DNA from: CAKZLS01 sp963786305
GTDB taxonomy: Bacteria; Pseudomonadota; Alphaproteobacteria; Rhodospirillales; Defluviicoccaceae
DNA length: 64,000 nucleotides
NCBI GenBank assembly: GCA_963786305.1
Contig: CAWAYL010000011.1
Location: 1 to 64,000 of the forward strand
Reading direction: 5' to 3'
In this document: piece after piece, positions 44,920-52,479 of the stretch
Layout of the letters: every line of letters begins with the position of its first letter
Numbering within the stretch: position 1 is the first letter of the stretch
Program-made: the position numbers and the translations under genes
The notes under the pieces: model-generated
The model's input: only the letters and a program-made list of their open reading frames with translations
The model's database searches: none
Told to the model about the DNA's origin: nothing

Positions 44920-45102
44920 CTAGAAGCTCCACGGGTCTCTCGGGGCCAGAACGGGCACGTCCGTCTCGTCCCGCCAGCTTCCGGCGACCACGTGGCGCGG
45001 CCGTGTGGTTCCGCTCTTGGCGTCCCGATTCATGAAGGAATCCGGGACTACAGCGTAAAATACGGTCTCGACAGAGTCCCTATCCATGCTATAGGTATTC
45101 AT
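44920..45102 (-). CDS. 60-residue orphan protein in its own transcription unit
   Basis: ATG 45102 has AAAGGAG seven bases upstream. The peptide begins MNTYSMDRDSVETVFYAVVP and ends APRDPWSF, with no membrane helix, Cys or signal. Central residues (RDAKSGTTRPRHVVAGSWRD) are polar and basic. A TATAAT (45201-45196) with a plausible start point, a leader hairpin and a strong downstream terminator frame it exactly. No family is recognised. It could be a small regulator, a stress peptide or a leader. The signals make translation likely even without homologs. Confidence 0.65.
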   Translation of the reverse strand: MNTYSMDRDSVETVFYAVVPDSFMNRDAKSGTTRPRHVVAGSWRDETDVPVLAPRDPWSF

Positions 45103-45147
45103 TGTCACACTCCTTTCGTTAGTCCGATATTCGAGTGGTTAGACGAG

Positions 45148-45174
45148 GGCCGGGGTGGTTGCGACACCCCGGCC
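45148..45174 (-). promoter_or_regulatory. leader stem-loop upstream of the 60-codon gene
   Basis: GGCCGGGGTG and CACCCCGGCC pair perfectly around a 7-base loop, extended with mismatches and a bulge by GAGGG/CCCTC out to about 45143-45188. It lies between the candidate -10 and the ribosome-binding site, so it would be in the 5' untranslated region. Confidence 0.6.
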
Positions 45175-45195
45175 GATCGACCCTCATCTGGCAAC

Positions 45196-45201
45196 ATTAT
45201 A
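45196..45201 (-). promoter_or_regulatory. candidate -10 element (TATAAT) of the 60-codon gene
   Basis: Perfect TATAAT on the minus strand, rare in this GC-rich sequence, about 95 bases before ATG 45102. A consensus -35 at 17 bases is not evident (GATAAC at best). The remaining interval to 45493 holds nothing else I can name. Confidence 0.4.
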
Positions 45202-45493
45202 TCCCCAGGTCAAGTAACGTTATCGAGACGCGGCAAATCGGTTTGCCGGGGCGCCGCTGTTTTCGATGAAGGGCGCCGCCAGATCAATGTTGTATTTCAA
45301 TTAGTTATGCGTACAAATGCCCCATTCTGGTAGCTCGAACTTCGCGGTCTCCGACGCTCATTCCCATCGGGTGGGTGTTGCCGTAAGGCCACGGGATTTT
45401 TGGGGTCTATGAGTCGGATGCGATCCCACAGGGTGAATTTCTCGTGCGGTTCGACGCCAAATCAGATAAGCGCGGCACGCCATCCGGGATTGG

Positions 45494-45841
45494 TTACCGC
45501 GGGTCGTCGGACACGGGGTGCGCGGCGCCGGTGGCCGCCTTGGCGGCGTCCGACTCGTAGGGGATCGGCGGGCCCAACTCGTCGAAGCTGAACAGCTTGA
45601 AGGCGCGGTTGCCGTTGTAGTCGAGAATGCTGAGGCCGTCGGTCTGCCGAAGATCGTGCTCGACCCGCGTGAACCGGGCGCCGTAGCGGGCACGCGACAG
45701 ATCCAGCGGGATCTCCTGGGCGGTGAACTTGTCGATCCCCTTGCTTTCCAGTTCGCTCAGCAGCCCCGGGTCGGTGACGGAATCGAAGGACGTCAGGATG
45801 ACCAATGGCCCTCCCCCCGTCATCAGCATGATGGTTTTCAT
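45494..45841 (-). CDS. conserved alphaproteobacterial cytosolic protein of unknown function
   Basis: A 115-residue protein beginning MKTIMLMTGGGPLVILTSFD, with DKFTAQEIPLDLSRARYGAR, VEHDLRQTDGLSILDYNGNR and AFKLFSFDELGPPIPYE. It looks like the small conserved proteins found widely in Rhodospirillales (no assigned function). The C-terminal AAKAATGAAHPVSDDPR is variable. ATG 45841 is preferred because upstream residues are arginine-rich. It is upstream of nothing on its strand for 390 bases, and its neighbour on the 5' side is the DUF2064 glycosyltransferase. Confidence 0.75.
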   Translation of the reverse strand: MKTIMLMTGGGPLVILTSFDSVTDPGLLSELESKGIDKFTAQEIPLDLSRARYGARFTRVEHDLRQTDGLSILDYNGNRAFKLFSFDELGPPIPYESDAAKAATGAAHPVSDDPR

Positions 45842-45928
45842 GGTCCTTTCCCCCATCCGCTTCCTGGATCGCGCCGTCGACATTGATAGCACGCCCATCC
45901 CGTCGAAACCAACGGCGTCGATGGCGGT

Positions 45929-46612
45929 TCAACCGGTTTTCGGGTCATCGGCGCGGCGGTGCCGGACATCCAGACCGGCGCGGCGGTGCCGGCCGTCCAA
46001 ACCGGCGCGGCGGCGCCAGCGCCAGCGATGCCAGCCGGCGCCATCGTCGACGTCGTCGAGCGTTTCCAGCAGGGCGACGCGGCCCGCGCCGAGGTTGGCC
46101 CGGGTGTCGGCGAGGGCGAATTCGGTGGACCACCGCACGCCGCGAAAGACGCCGGGGATGCGCGGGCTCCGCCGCAGTCCCACCAGCCAGTAACCGCCGT
46201 CGGCCGCCGGTCCGAACACGGCATCGTGATCGCCGAGGGCGCGGAACGCCCGTTCCACGTGCAGCGGGCGGATGTCCGGGATATCGCTGCCGACGATGAC
46301 GACGGGACCGTTTGGCAGACCGCGCATGATCCGGTCCATGCGCTCGCCCAGCCCGCCCGGTCCCTGGCCGATCCGCCGCCAGCCGGCCGGCCAGACCCGC
46401 CGGGCGGTGACGGCGGTCGCGGCGGCGTCGGGGGTGATGGCGAGCCAGGGACGCCAGCGGCCGGCCCCTCGAAGCGTCCGGAGGATGCGCGTGGTCGTCC
46501 GCCAATAGAACGCGCGCGCGGCCACCGGTCCGATATCGTTCGCCAACCGGGTTTTCACCCGGCCGAGACGCGGATCCTTGACGAAGACAACAAGGTGCTT
46601 GGCGGGAACCAT
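45929..46612 (-). CDS. DUF2064/TIGR04282-type glycosyltransferase
   Basis: A 227-residue GT-A-like protein: HLVVFVKDPRLGRVKTRLAN (nucleotide-binding start), RIGQGPGGLGERMDRIMRGL, VVIVGSDIPDIRPLHVERAF with an SDxP motif, and VFGPAADGGYWLVGLRR. The last 35 residues are encoded by a 27-bp tandem repeat that gives RRAGLD-type units and are not conserved. It is paired with the TIGR04283 glycosyltransferase directly upstream (34 bases), a common couple linked to unknown glycolipid or arsenosugar-like pathways. Confidence 0.85.
   Translation of the reverse strand: MVPAKHLVVFVKDPRLGRVKTRLANDIGPVAARAFYWRTTTRILRTLRGAGRWRPWLAITPDAAATAVTARRVWPAGWRRIGQGPGGLGERMDRIMRGLPNGPVVIVGSDIPDIRPLHVERAFRALGDHDAVFGPAADGGYWLVGLRRSPRIPGVFRGVRWSTEFALADTRANLGAGRVALLETLDDVDDGAGWHRWRWRRRAGLDGRHRRAGLDVRHRRADDPKTG
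45950..46017. repeat. 27-bp tandem repeat, 2.5 copies, in the glycosyltransferase 3' end
   Basis: GGCGCGGCGGTGCCGG plus 11 further bases repeats at 45950-45976 and 45977-46003, with a partial third copy to 46017. The unit length is a multiple of three, so it extends the reading frame without breaking it. Confidence 0.85.
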
Positions 46613-46646
46613 GGCGGACGGCGCGGCGGTTTCGCGCGATCGGCGC

Positions 46647-47324
46647 TCAGCGATAGAGCGGATTGATGTACTTCGGTGGAACGCCGGCGGCGTACAGGCC
46701 GAGGCAGAAGGCGTTACGCATCGGCCGCCACAGGTAACCGTCGCGGCGGTACCGGTCGGCCGAGGTCACCGCGATCGCGTCGAGCGCGGCGAGGCGGCGA
46801 CGGCCGATCCGCCGCACCAGATCCACGTCCTCCATCAACGGCACCGGGTTGAAGCCTCCAAGGTCCTCATAGAACACGCGGCTCATGAGCATCCCCTGAT
46901 CGCCGTAGGGCAGTCCCATCAACCGGCTGCGATAGGCGACGGTGCGCTCCAGCCACCGCGCGCCGGCCGCGTCGTCGTCGAGAGCGAACCGGAAATAGCC
47001 GGCGCGGCGGCGATTGGCCGGCTCCGCCATGAACGCCAAAACGGTCGGCGCCCAGCCCGCGCCGGGAACGGTGTCGGCGTGCAGAAACAACAGCCAGTCG
47101 CCGGCGGCGGCCTTGGCGCCTTCGCCGAGCTGCCAGCCTCGACCGCGCCGCGTCTCCAGGAAGATGGCGCCACCCTCGGCGGCGATGAAATGGGTATCGT
47201 CCACCGATCCGCCGTCGGCGACGATCACCTCGCACGGCAGGTCATCGCTCACGGCGGCGATGCTGTCGAGCGTCTGCCGCAAGCCGTGACCCGCGTTGAG
47301 AGCTGGAATGACAATGCTGAGCAC
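46647..47324 (-). CDS. TIGR04283 family glycosyltransferase (GT2)
   Basis: A 225-residue GT2 enzyme from GTG 47324: LSIVIPALNAGHGLRQTLDS, CEVIVADGGSVDDTHFIAAE, LETRRGRGWQLGEGAKAAAG, WLLFLHADTVPGAGWAPTVL (the DxD-like DADT motif), GLPYGDQGMLMSRVFYEDLG and GFNPVPLMEDVDLVRRIGRR (ED motif). This set is diagnostic of the family. The upstream open frame adds only arginine-rich non-conserved codons. It forms a pair with the DUF2064 gene. Confidence 0.88.
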   Translation of the reverse strand: MLSIVIPALNAGHGLRQTLDSIAAVSDDLPCEVIVADGGSVDDTHFIAAEGGAIFLETRRGRGWQLGEGAKAAAGDWLLFLHADTVPGAGWAPTVLAFMAEPANRRRAGYFRFALDDDAAGARWLERTVAYRSRLMGLPYGDQGMLMSRVFYEDLGGFNPVPLMEDVDLVRRIGRRRLAALDAIAVTSADRYRRDGYLWRPMRNAFCLGLYAAGVPPKYINPLYR

Positions 47325-47472
47325 GATGACCCGATTGCTTGTTTCGACCTGTTCTAAATATCGGTCACGACATCCCGGCGCGCCAACGGAAAAACGGTTG
47401 CCGCGGAAAATTACGGCACGTGTGACCCCTATGCCACGCCCATATACCATGGCCATATACCACGCTATCGGT

Positions 47473-47503
47473 GGCCCGGCGGCTGCCCGGCGGCCGCCGG
47501 GCC
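47473..47503. other. GC-rich perfect hairpin upstream of rnhB
   Basis: GGCCCGGCGGC and GCCGCCGGGCC pair perfectly (11 bp, 9-base loop) without a T-run. The remaining sequence of the 47325-47627 gap includes a repeated CCATATACCA (about 47438 and 47453) and nothing else identifiable. Confidence 0.5.
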
Positions 47504-47627
47504 GCCCTGGCCCTCGACACCCGCCGGTTCCGTCCGCCGCCGCAAGCCGGCCAGAGACTTTCGCTCCTTTGAGCCGGCCGTTGGGCAAGGCTCTCGCCGG
47601 GTGGCGCGGCTCGCGCTATAAAGCCGC

Positions 47628-48242
47628 ATGCCTGATTTCACGCATGAACGATTGGCGGGCGGCGTCGTGGCCGGCGTCGACGAAGCGGGGCGGGGGCCAT
47701 GGGCAGGGCCGGTGGTGGCCGGGGCGGTTATCCTCGATGCCCGGTCGCTGCCGCCGGATCTACCGGCGTGCATCGACGACTCCAAGAAGCTGAGCGCGGT
47801 CCGGCGCGCCTCGGTGTTCGAGCGGTTGCGCGTCTCGGCCGTCGTCGGCGTCGGCATGGCCGACGTGGACGAAATCGACGCGGTCAACATTCTCGGCGCG
47901 ACCCATCTGGCGATGGCGCGCGCCGTTGCCGCGCTGGCGACCAAGCCCGACATCGCCCTCGTGGATGGCAACCGGCCACCCCAACTTGCCTGCCGCGCGC
48001 AATGCGTGATCGGCGGCGACGGCCTCAGCCTCTCCATCGCCGCCGCGTCCATCGTCGCCAAGGTGACGCGCGACCGGATCATGGCCGATCTCGCCAACAG
48101 TTTTCCGGGCTACGGCTGGGAGCGCAACGCCGGATACGGGACGGTGGAGCACCGGGCCGCGCTGCAGCGGCTCGGCGTGACACCGCATCATCGCCGCAGC
48201 TTCCGCCCCATCGCCTATATTTTGAGTCTGCATAGCGAGTAG
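47628..48242 (+). CDS. rnhB: ribonuclease HII
   Basis: Removes ribonucleotides from RNA-DNA hybrids and misincorporated rNMPs. 204 residues with GGVVAGVDEAGRGPWAGPVV (Asp/Glu active pair), DDSKKLSAVRRASVFERL, DEIDAVNILGATHLAMARAV, LVDGNRPP (Asp) and IAAASIVAKVTRDRIMADLA, YGWERNAGYGT. It is complete. It is followed after 89 bases by ccrM, a conserved order in alphaproteobacteria. Confidence 0.95.
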   Translation: MPDFTHERLAGGVVAGVDEAGRGPWAGPVVAGAVILDARSLPPDLPACIDDSKKLSAVRRASVFERLRVSAVVGVGMADVDEIDAVNILGATHLAMARAVAALATKPDIALVDGNRPPQLACRAQCVIGGDGLSLSIAAASIVAKVTRDRIMADLANSFPGYGWERNAGYGTVEHRAALQRLGVTPHHRRSFRPIAYILSLHSE

Positions 48243-48280
48243 AACTCGATATGTTGTGCCACCCAATTCCCTAAGCCTTT

Positions 48281-48308
48281 GAATCCATTTAAGTCTTGAC
48301 GGCGAATC
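48281..48308 (+). promoter_or_regulatory. two GANTC sites in the ccrM upstream region
   Basis: GAATC occurs at 48281-48285 and 48304-48308, 23 bases apart and 24 to 51 bases before the ccrM ATG, with TTGAC between them as a possible -35. In Caulobacter the ccrM leader carries two GANTC sites through which methylation affects its own transcription, so this arrangement is suggestive. Confidence 0.6.
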
Positions 48309-48331
48309 GCGTCTGAACTCATGCTTCGGTC

Positions 48332-49417
48332 ATGACCGATGTGCAAAGCGCCGACGGCGCCAACCGAATTATCCTCGGCAATTGCGTCGAGGCGATGAAC
48401 ACTCTGCCGGACGCGTCGGTGGATATGGTGTTCGCCGATCCGCCGTACAATCTGCAATTGGAAGGCGAGCTTTTCAGGCCCAACAACACCCGGGTCGACG
48501 GCGTCGAGGAGGCGTGGGACCGGTTCGACGATTTCGCGGGGTACGACCGGTTCACCAAGGGGTGGCTGACGGCGGCGCGGCGGACGCTCAAGCCCAATGG
48601 AACGCTGTGGGTGATCGGATCGTATCACAACATCTTCCGGGTGGGGTCCATCCTCCAGGATCTCGGGTACTGGATTCTCAACGACGTCATCTGGCGCAAG
48701 TCCAACCCGATGCCCAATTTTCGCGGCCGCCGGTTCACCAATGCCCACGAGACGCTGATCTGGTGCGGCCGCGACAAGAACACCCGCCACCGCTTCAATC
48801 ATCAGGCCATGAAGAACCTCAACGACGATCTGCAGATGCGCTCCGACTGGCTGTTGCCGGTATGCACCGGCGCGGAGCGGCTGAAGGTGGACGGCCGCAA
48901 GGCCCATCCCACGCAAAAACCGGAGTCGCTTCTGCACCGGGTCATTCTCGCCTCCACCGGGGCCGGCGACGTGGTCCTCGATCCGTTCTTTGGCAGCGGC
49001 ACCACCGGCGCCGTCGCCCGCAAACTCGGCCGCGCCTACATCGGCATCGAACGCGACCCGGACTATGTCGAGATCGCCCGACAGCGCCTTGCCGCCATAC
49101 CGGCGCCGGTGGATGGCGAGCTGATCAACACCGTCGGAAAGCGCGAGGAGCCGCGCATCCCGTTCGGCCGGGTGGTGGAAAGCGGTCTGCTGGCGCCGGG
49201 CGCGATGCTGCGCGATCAACGCGGCCGTCACACCGCCAAGGTCGCCGCCGATGGAACCATCGTCAGCGCCGAACACCGCGGATCCATTCACCAGGTGGGG
49301 GCGCGGGTGCAGAACGCTCCGGCGTGCAACGGCTGGCAGTTCTGGTATGCCGAGAACAAGGGCGACTGGGTCCCCATAGACGTCTACCGCCAGATGCTGC
49401 GCGCCGAGTTACACTGA
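48332..49417 (+). CDS. ccrM: cell-cycle adenine DNA methyltransferase CcrM (GANTC)
   Basis: Beta-class N6-adenine methyltransferase marking GANTC once per cell cycle. 361 residues: MVFADPPYNLQLEGELFRPN (DPPY motif IV early, as in beta class), a specificity region with WRKSNPMPNFRGRRFTNAHE, TQKPESLLHRVILASTGAGD and VLDPFFGSGTTGAVARKLGR (FxGxG motif I late). A CcrM-type C-terminal domain of about 85 residues follows (ending DWVPIDVYRQMLRAELH), essential for DNA recognition in the family. The 3' end overlaps the convergent acyltransferase gene by 9 bases. Confidence 0.95.
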   Translation: MTDVQSADGANRIILGNCVEAMNTLPDASVDMVFADPPYNLQLEGELFRPNNTRVDGVEEAWDRFDDFAGYDRFTKGWLTAARRTLKPNGTLWVIGSYHNIFRVGSILQDLGYWILNDVIWRKSNPMPNFRGRRFTNAHETLIWCGRDKNTRHRFNHQAMKNLNDDLQMRSDWLLPVCTGAERLKVDGRKAHPTQKPESLLHRVILASTGAGDVVLDPFFGSGTTGAVARKLGRAYIGIERDPDYVEIARQRLAAIPAPVDGELINTVGKREEPRIPFGRVVESGLLAPGAMLRDQRGRHTAKVAADGTIVSAEHRGSIHQVGARVQNAPACNGWQFWYAENKGDWVPIDVYRQMLRAELH

Positions 49418-50239
49418 GCCCGCGCGCGGCTGAGCGGCGTCCACGTCAACGTCGATGTCCACCGGTCCGTTGGATGCCGCCACCCCGGCCTCGACGGCGG
49501 CCTGGGCGCGCCGCGACAACGCCTTGCGGTCGGGCGCCGGTCCGAGCGCGATCGGTTGGTGAAAGCGCACCTCGACCTCCGCGCCCTTGAGCCCGAACAC
49601 GCGAAACAGGTGCGGCAACAGCGTCGCGTCGCCGAACCAGCAGTAAAGCGCGCGCAAAGGTCCCTCGAGGCGGGTTCCGTCGCGATATCGCGGATAGGCC
49701 ACCGATACCGGCGCAAGGACGAGGCCGGCGTCCGGGGGCAGCCCCTGGACGATGCCGAAAAGAGACGATTTGAACGGCGCGACCGCGCTGCCGTCGGTGC
49801 TGGTTCCTTCCGGAAACAGGATCAGGCTTTCGCCCGCGAGCAGGCGCGATTGCATCTCGGCGCGCTGCGCGCCCACGTCCCGGCCGTCGCGCTTGACGAG
49901 GATGGCGCGCGTCAGCTTGGCGATCCAGCCGAACAGCGGCCAGCCGCCGACCTCGCTCTTGGCGACGTAGGTGGCATCGATCAACGCCGAAAAGACGGGG
50001 ATATCGAGATAGGAAACGTGGTTGGCCACGAACAGCGCCGTCGGTCCCGCCGGCGGCGCGCCGATGGCCCGGACCTCGAGACCGGCGAGCCGGCAGGCGA
50101 TGCGAGACCAGCTGATCTGGATCGGCCGTTTCCAGACCGATAGCGGCCCCAGACAGAGCGCGTAGGCGGGGATGGTCACCGCGTTCATCGCGAGAAAGAG
50201 CAGAAGGCGGACCGTGGCCCGCGCCGGGGATGCGTTCAT
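49409..50239 (-). CDS. olsA: PlsC-type acyltransferase, probable OlsA (ornithine lipid second acylation)
   Basis: A 276-residue lyso-lipid acyltransferase. An N-terminal helix (LLLFLAMNAVTIPAYALCLG) anchors it, then NHVSYLD (HxxxxD catalytic), KSEVGGWPLFGWIAKLTRAI, LILFPEGTSTDGSAVAPFKS (FPEGT) and VSVAYPRYRDGTRLEG. Directly upstream on the same strand, past a palindromic element, is an OlsB-type N-acyltransferase, so OlsA is the most likely role. A general PlsC activity on glycerolipid cannot be excluded. ATG 50239 is chosen because upstream codons belong to the palindrome. Confidence 0.8.
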   Translation of the reverse strand: MNASPARATVRLLLFLAMNAVTIPAYALCLGPLSVWKRPIQISWSRIACRLAGLEVRAIGAPPAGPTALFVANHVSYLDIPVFSALIDATYVAKSEVGGWPLFGWIAKLTRAILVKRDGRDVGAQRAEMQSRLLAGESLILFPEGTSTDGSAVAPFKSSLFGIVQGLPPDAGLVLAPVSVAYPRYRDGTRLEGPLRALYCWFGDATLLPHLFRVFGLKGAEVEVRFHQPIALGPAPDRKALSRRAQAAVEAGVAASNGPVDIDVDVDAAQPRAGSV

Positions 50240-50276
50240 GCTTGCCGCGACCAGAGCACTGATACCAATTCTCGTT

Positions 50277-50509
50277 GATAGGAACCCATTGTGACGGCCT
50301 TTCGAGGTTTCCGGCAAGGAGCGTGGTGCGCGGTGATGCGGGAGCATCATAAGCGCCGCGCGACGTCTCCGGAAACCCCGAAAGGCCGCCCGGAGGGTCG
50401 CGTTTTGCGCTTCCTCGGGGCGTCCGGACCGCTTGACGATGGGTCCCCATCGCCGGCGCGGCCCCTCCTGCCGAGGAAGCGTGAAACACGATCACAATGT
50501 GTCCCTATC
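50277..50509. repeat. nested palindromic element (MITE- or BIME-like)
   Basis: Outer arms 50277-50294 and 50492-50509 pair at 16 of 18 positions. Inside are two further stems: 50295-50314 with 50369-50388 (19 of 20, CGGCCTTTCGAGGTTTCCGG and its complement) and GCTTCCTCGG/CCGAGGAAGC around 50408-50481, with CGATGGG/CCCCATCG in its loop. The whole 233 bases folds into a large cruciform-like structure and contains no gene. It lies in the gap between olsB and olsA. Confidence 0.8.
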
Positions 50510-50534
50510 AGCGCGATCTGGCATAAGCGCCCGA

Positions 50535-51308
50535 TCACGAAGACCGTTTGTAATGCCGGTCGTATTTGTGCGCCAACTGGTCCGTCTGGACGATCACACA
50601 GACGTCCGTGGTGTTGAACTGGCGGTCGACTACGGCGCCGTCGCCGACGAAACCGCCGAGCCGCATGTATCCCTTGATCAGCGGCGGCAGGTCGGCCACC
50701 ACCGCCTGCGCGTCCAGATCCGACGGCGGCATCATCTCCATGTTCACGTAATGGTGCGCCAGCGCCCGCGGCCGTAGCTGTTCGGGAGCCAGGTGGTGGT
50801 GATGCAGATAAGAGAGCGCCGCGCTCATGTCTTCCGGGTGGGTACCGGGGAAGCTGGCGCAGCCGAAGAACATGCGGATGTCGTTTTGCATGACGCAGGC
50901 GGCCAGACCCCGCCACATGATCGGCATGACGCCGCGGCTGCGATAGGACGAGTCGACACAGGAGCGGCCGACCTCGACGATCTCGTGCGGATAGTTCAAC
51001 AGCGCCGAGCAATCGTATTCCTGCTCGGTGTAGAAGCCGCCGTGTTGCAGGGCGACGGAACGCCGGAGCATGCGGTAGGTGCCGACCACCCCCGGACTGC
51101 CGTTGGCGCAGTTGCGGTCGATGACCAGAAGGTGGTCGCAGTAGTCGTCGAAGGCGTCGAAATCCTGGCGCTTCGCGCGCATTTCGGGCGTCGGCGTCGC
51201 CGCCAATTCTTCGTAGAAAACGCGGTAGCGCAAAGCCTTGGCGGCGTCCACCTGCTCCGGAGTTTCGGCGAGGCGCACCTCATAATTGCTGAACCTTATG
51301 GGCTCCAC
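50535..51308 (-). CDS. olsB: OlsB-type acyl-ACP N-acyltransferase (hemolysin-like GNAT)
   Basis: A 257-residue protein of the OlsB/hemolysin GNAT family, first step of ornithine lipid synthesis: VRLAETPEQVDAAKALRYRV, FDAFDDYCDHLLVIDRNC, GVVGTYRMLRRSVALQHGGF, EIVEVGRSCVDSSYRSRGVM, MFFGCASFPGTHPEDMSAAL and LPPLIKGYMRLGGFVGDGAV. The VGTYR and LPPLIKGYMRLG segments are typical. With the following PlsC gene it makes an olsB-olsA pair. Ornithine lipids replace phospholipids under phosphate limitation. Confidence 0.9.
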   Translation of the reverse strand: MEPIRFSNYEVRLAETPEQVDAAKALRYRVFYEELAATPTPEMRAKRQDFDAFDDYCDHLLVIDRNCANGSPGVVGTYRMLRRSVALQHGGFYTEQEYDCSALLNYPHEIVEVGRSCVDSSYRSRGVMPIMWRGLAACVMQNDIRMFFGCASFPGTHPEDMSAALSYLHHHHLAPEQLRPRALAHHYVNMEMMPPSDLDAQAVVADLPPLIKGYMRLGGFVGDGAVVDRQFNTTDVCVIVQTDQLAHKYDRHYKRSS

Positions 51309-51546
51309 GTGTCGATCCTGTCCCGCGTTTCACGAAGCGCTCTCGGACCCAATCCAGGCGTCCATCCGCGACATATGACAAACCCCATGACCAGCGGCAA
51401 GCGAAATTGTCGCGTCATTGCTGCAGCCGCACACTGTGCGCTCTTTCAGGGTGTTTTCGCCGCGGCGCACCGCCGAGGGCCGTGCACTCGTTGCATGATC
51501 GCGCCCGCCCACGCGTCAAGCGGGCATCGCGGATCGGCGGGCGGGA

Positions 51547-52479
51547 CTACTTCTCCAGTTCCGCCACCAACTCCGGCAGCGCCTGGAACAGGTCGGCGAC
51601 CAGGCCGTAGTCCGCGATCTGGAAGATCGGCGCCTCTTCGTCCTTGTTGATGGCGACAATCACCTTGCTGTCCTTCATGCCGGCGAGATGCTGAATGGCG
51701 CCCGATATGCCGACGGCGATGTAGAGCTGCGGCGCGACAACCTTGCCGGTCTGGCCCACCTGGTAATCGTTGGGCACGTAGCCGGCATCCACCGCGGCGC
51801 GCGACGCGCCCACGGCCGCGCCGAGTTTGTCCGCCAGCGCTTCCACCAGATGGAAGTTTTCGCCGCTTCCCATGCCGCGGCCGCCGGAGACGATGACGCT
51901 GGCGCTGGTCAGCTCGGGCCGTTCGCTCTTGGTCAATTCGTGGCCGACGAAGCTCGAGAGGCCGGGATCCTCGGCGGCGTCGATTTCCTCGATGGTGCCG
52001 CTGCCGCCGTCCTCGGCCGCCGCTTCGAAGGCCGTGCCCCGAACGGTGATGACCTTGACCGCGTCGCTGCTTTCCACCGTCGCCATGGCGTTGCCGGCAT
52101 AGACCGGGCGGATGAAGGTGGTCTCGTTCTCGATACCGCTGATATCCGACAGCATCGCCACGTCGAGCAGCGCCGCCACCCGGGGCATCAGGTTCTTGCC
52201 CGCCGTCATCGCCGACGCCAGGAGGTGCGTGTAATCGCCCGCCAATCCCACCACCAGCGGCGTCAGGTTTTCCGCCAACGGATGGGCATAGAGCGGCGAG
52301 TCCGCCAGCAGAACCTTGGAAACGCCCGCCACCTTGGCGGCGGCCTCGGCCACCGCGCGGCATCCTTCGCCGGCGACGAGCACGACGACGTCACCGAGCT
52401 CGGCGGCCGCCGTGACGGTGTTGTGGGTTGCGGGCTTCAGTGTTTCGTTATCGTGATCGGCGACGACAAGAACGCTCAT
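51547..52479 (-). CDS. etfA: electron transfer flavoprotein subunit alpha
   Basis: FAD-binding ETF subunit that carries electrons from acyl-CoA dehydrogenases to ETF-quinone oxidoreductase. 310 residues: SVLVVADHDNETLKPATHNT, IVSGGRGMGSGENFHLVEAL, VGASRAAVDAGYVPNDYQVG, QTGKVVAPQLYIAVGISGAI and QHLAGMKDSKVIVAINKDEE, all canonical FAD-domain motifs. Start overlaps the etfB stop by one base (TGATG). It serves methylsuccinyl-CoA dehydrogenase nearby among others. Confidence 0.96.
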   Translation of the reverse strand: MSVLVVADHDNETLKPATHNTVTAAAELGDVVVLVAGEGCRAVAEAAAKVAGVSKVLLADSPLYAHPLAENLTPLVVGLAGDYTHLLASAMTAGKNLMPRVAALLDVAMLSDISGIENETTFIRPVYAGNAMATVESSDAVKVITVRGTAFEAAAEDGGSGTIEEIDAAEDPGLSSFVGHELTKSERPELTSASVIVSGGRGMGSGENFHLVEALADKLGAAVGASRAAVDAGYVPNDYQVGQTGKVVAPQLYIAVGISGAIQHLAGMKDSKVIVAINKDEEAPIFQIADYGLVADLFQALPELVAELEK

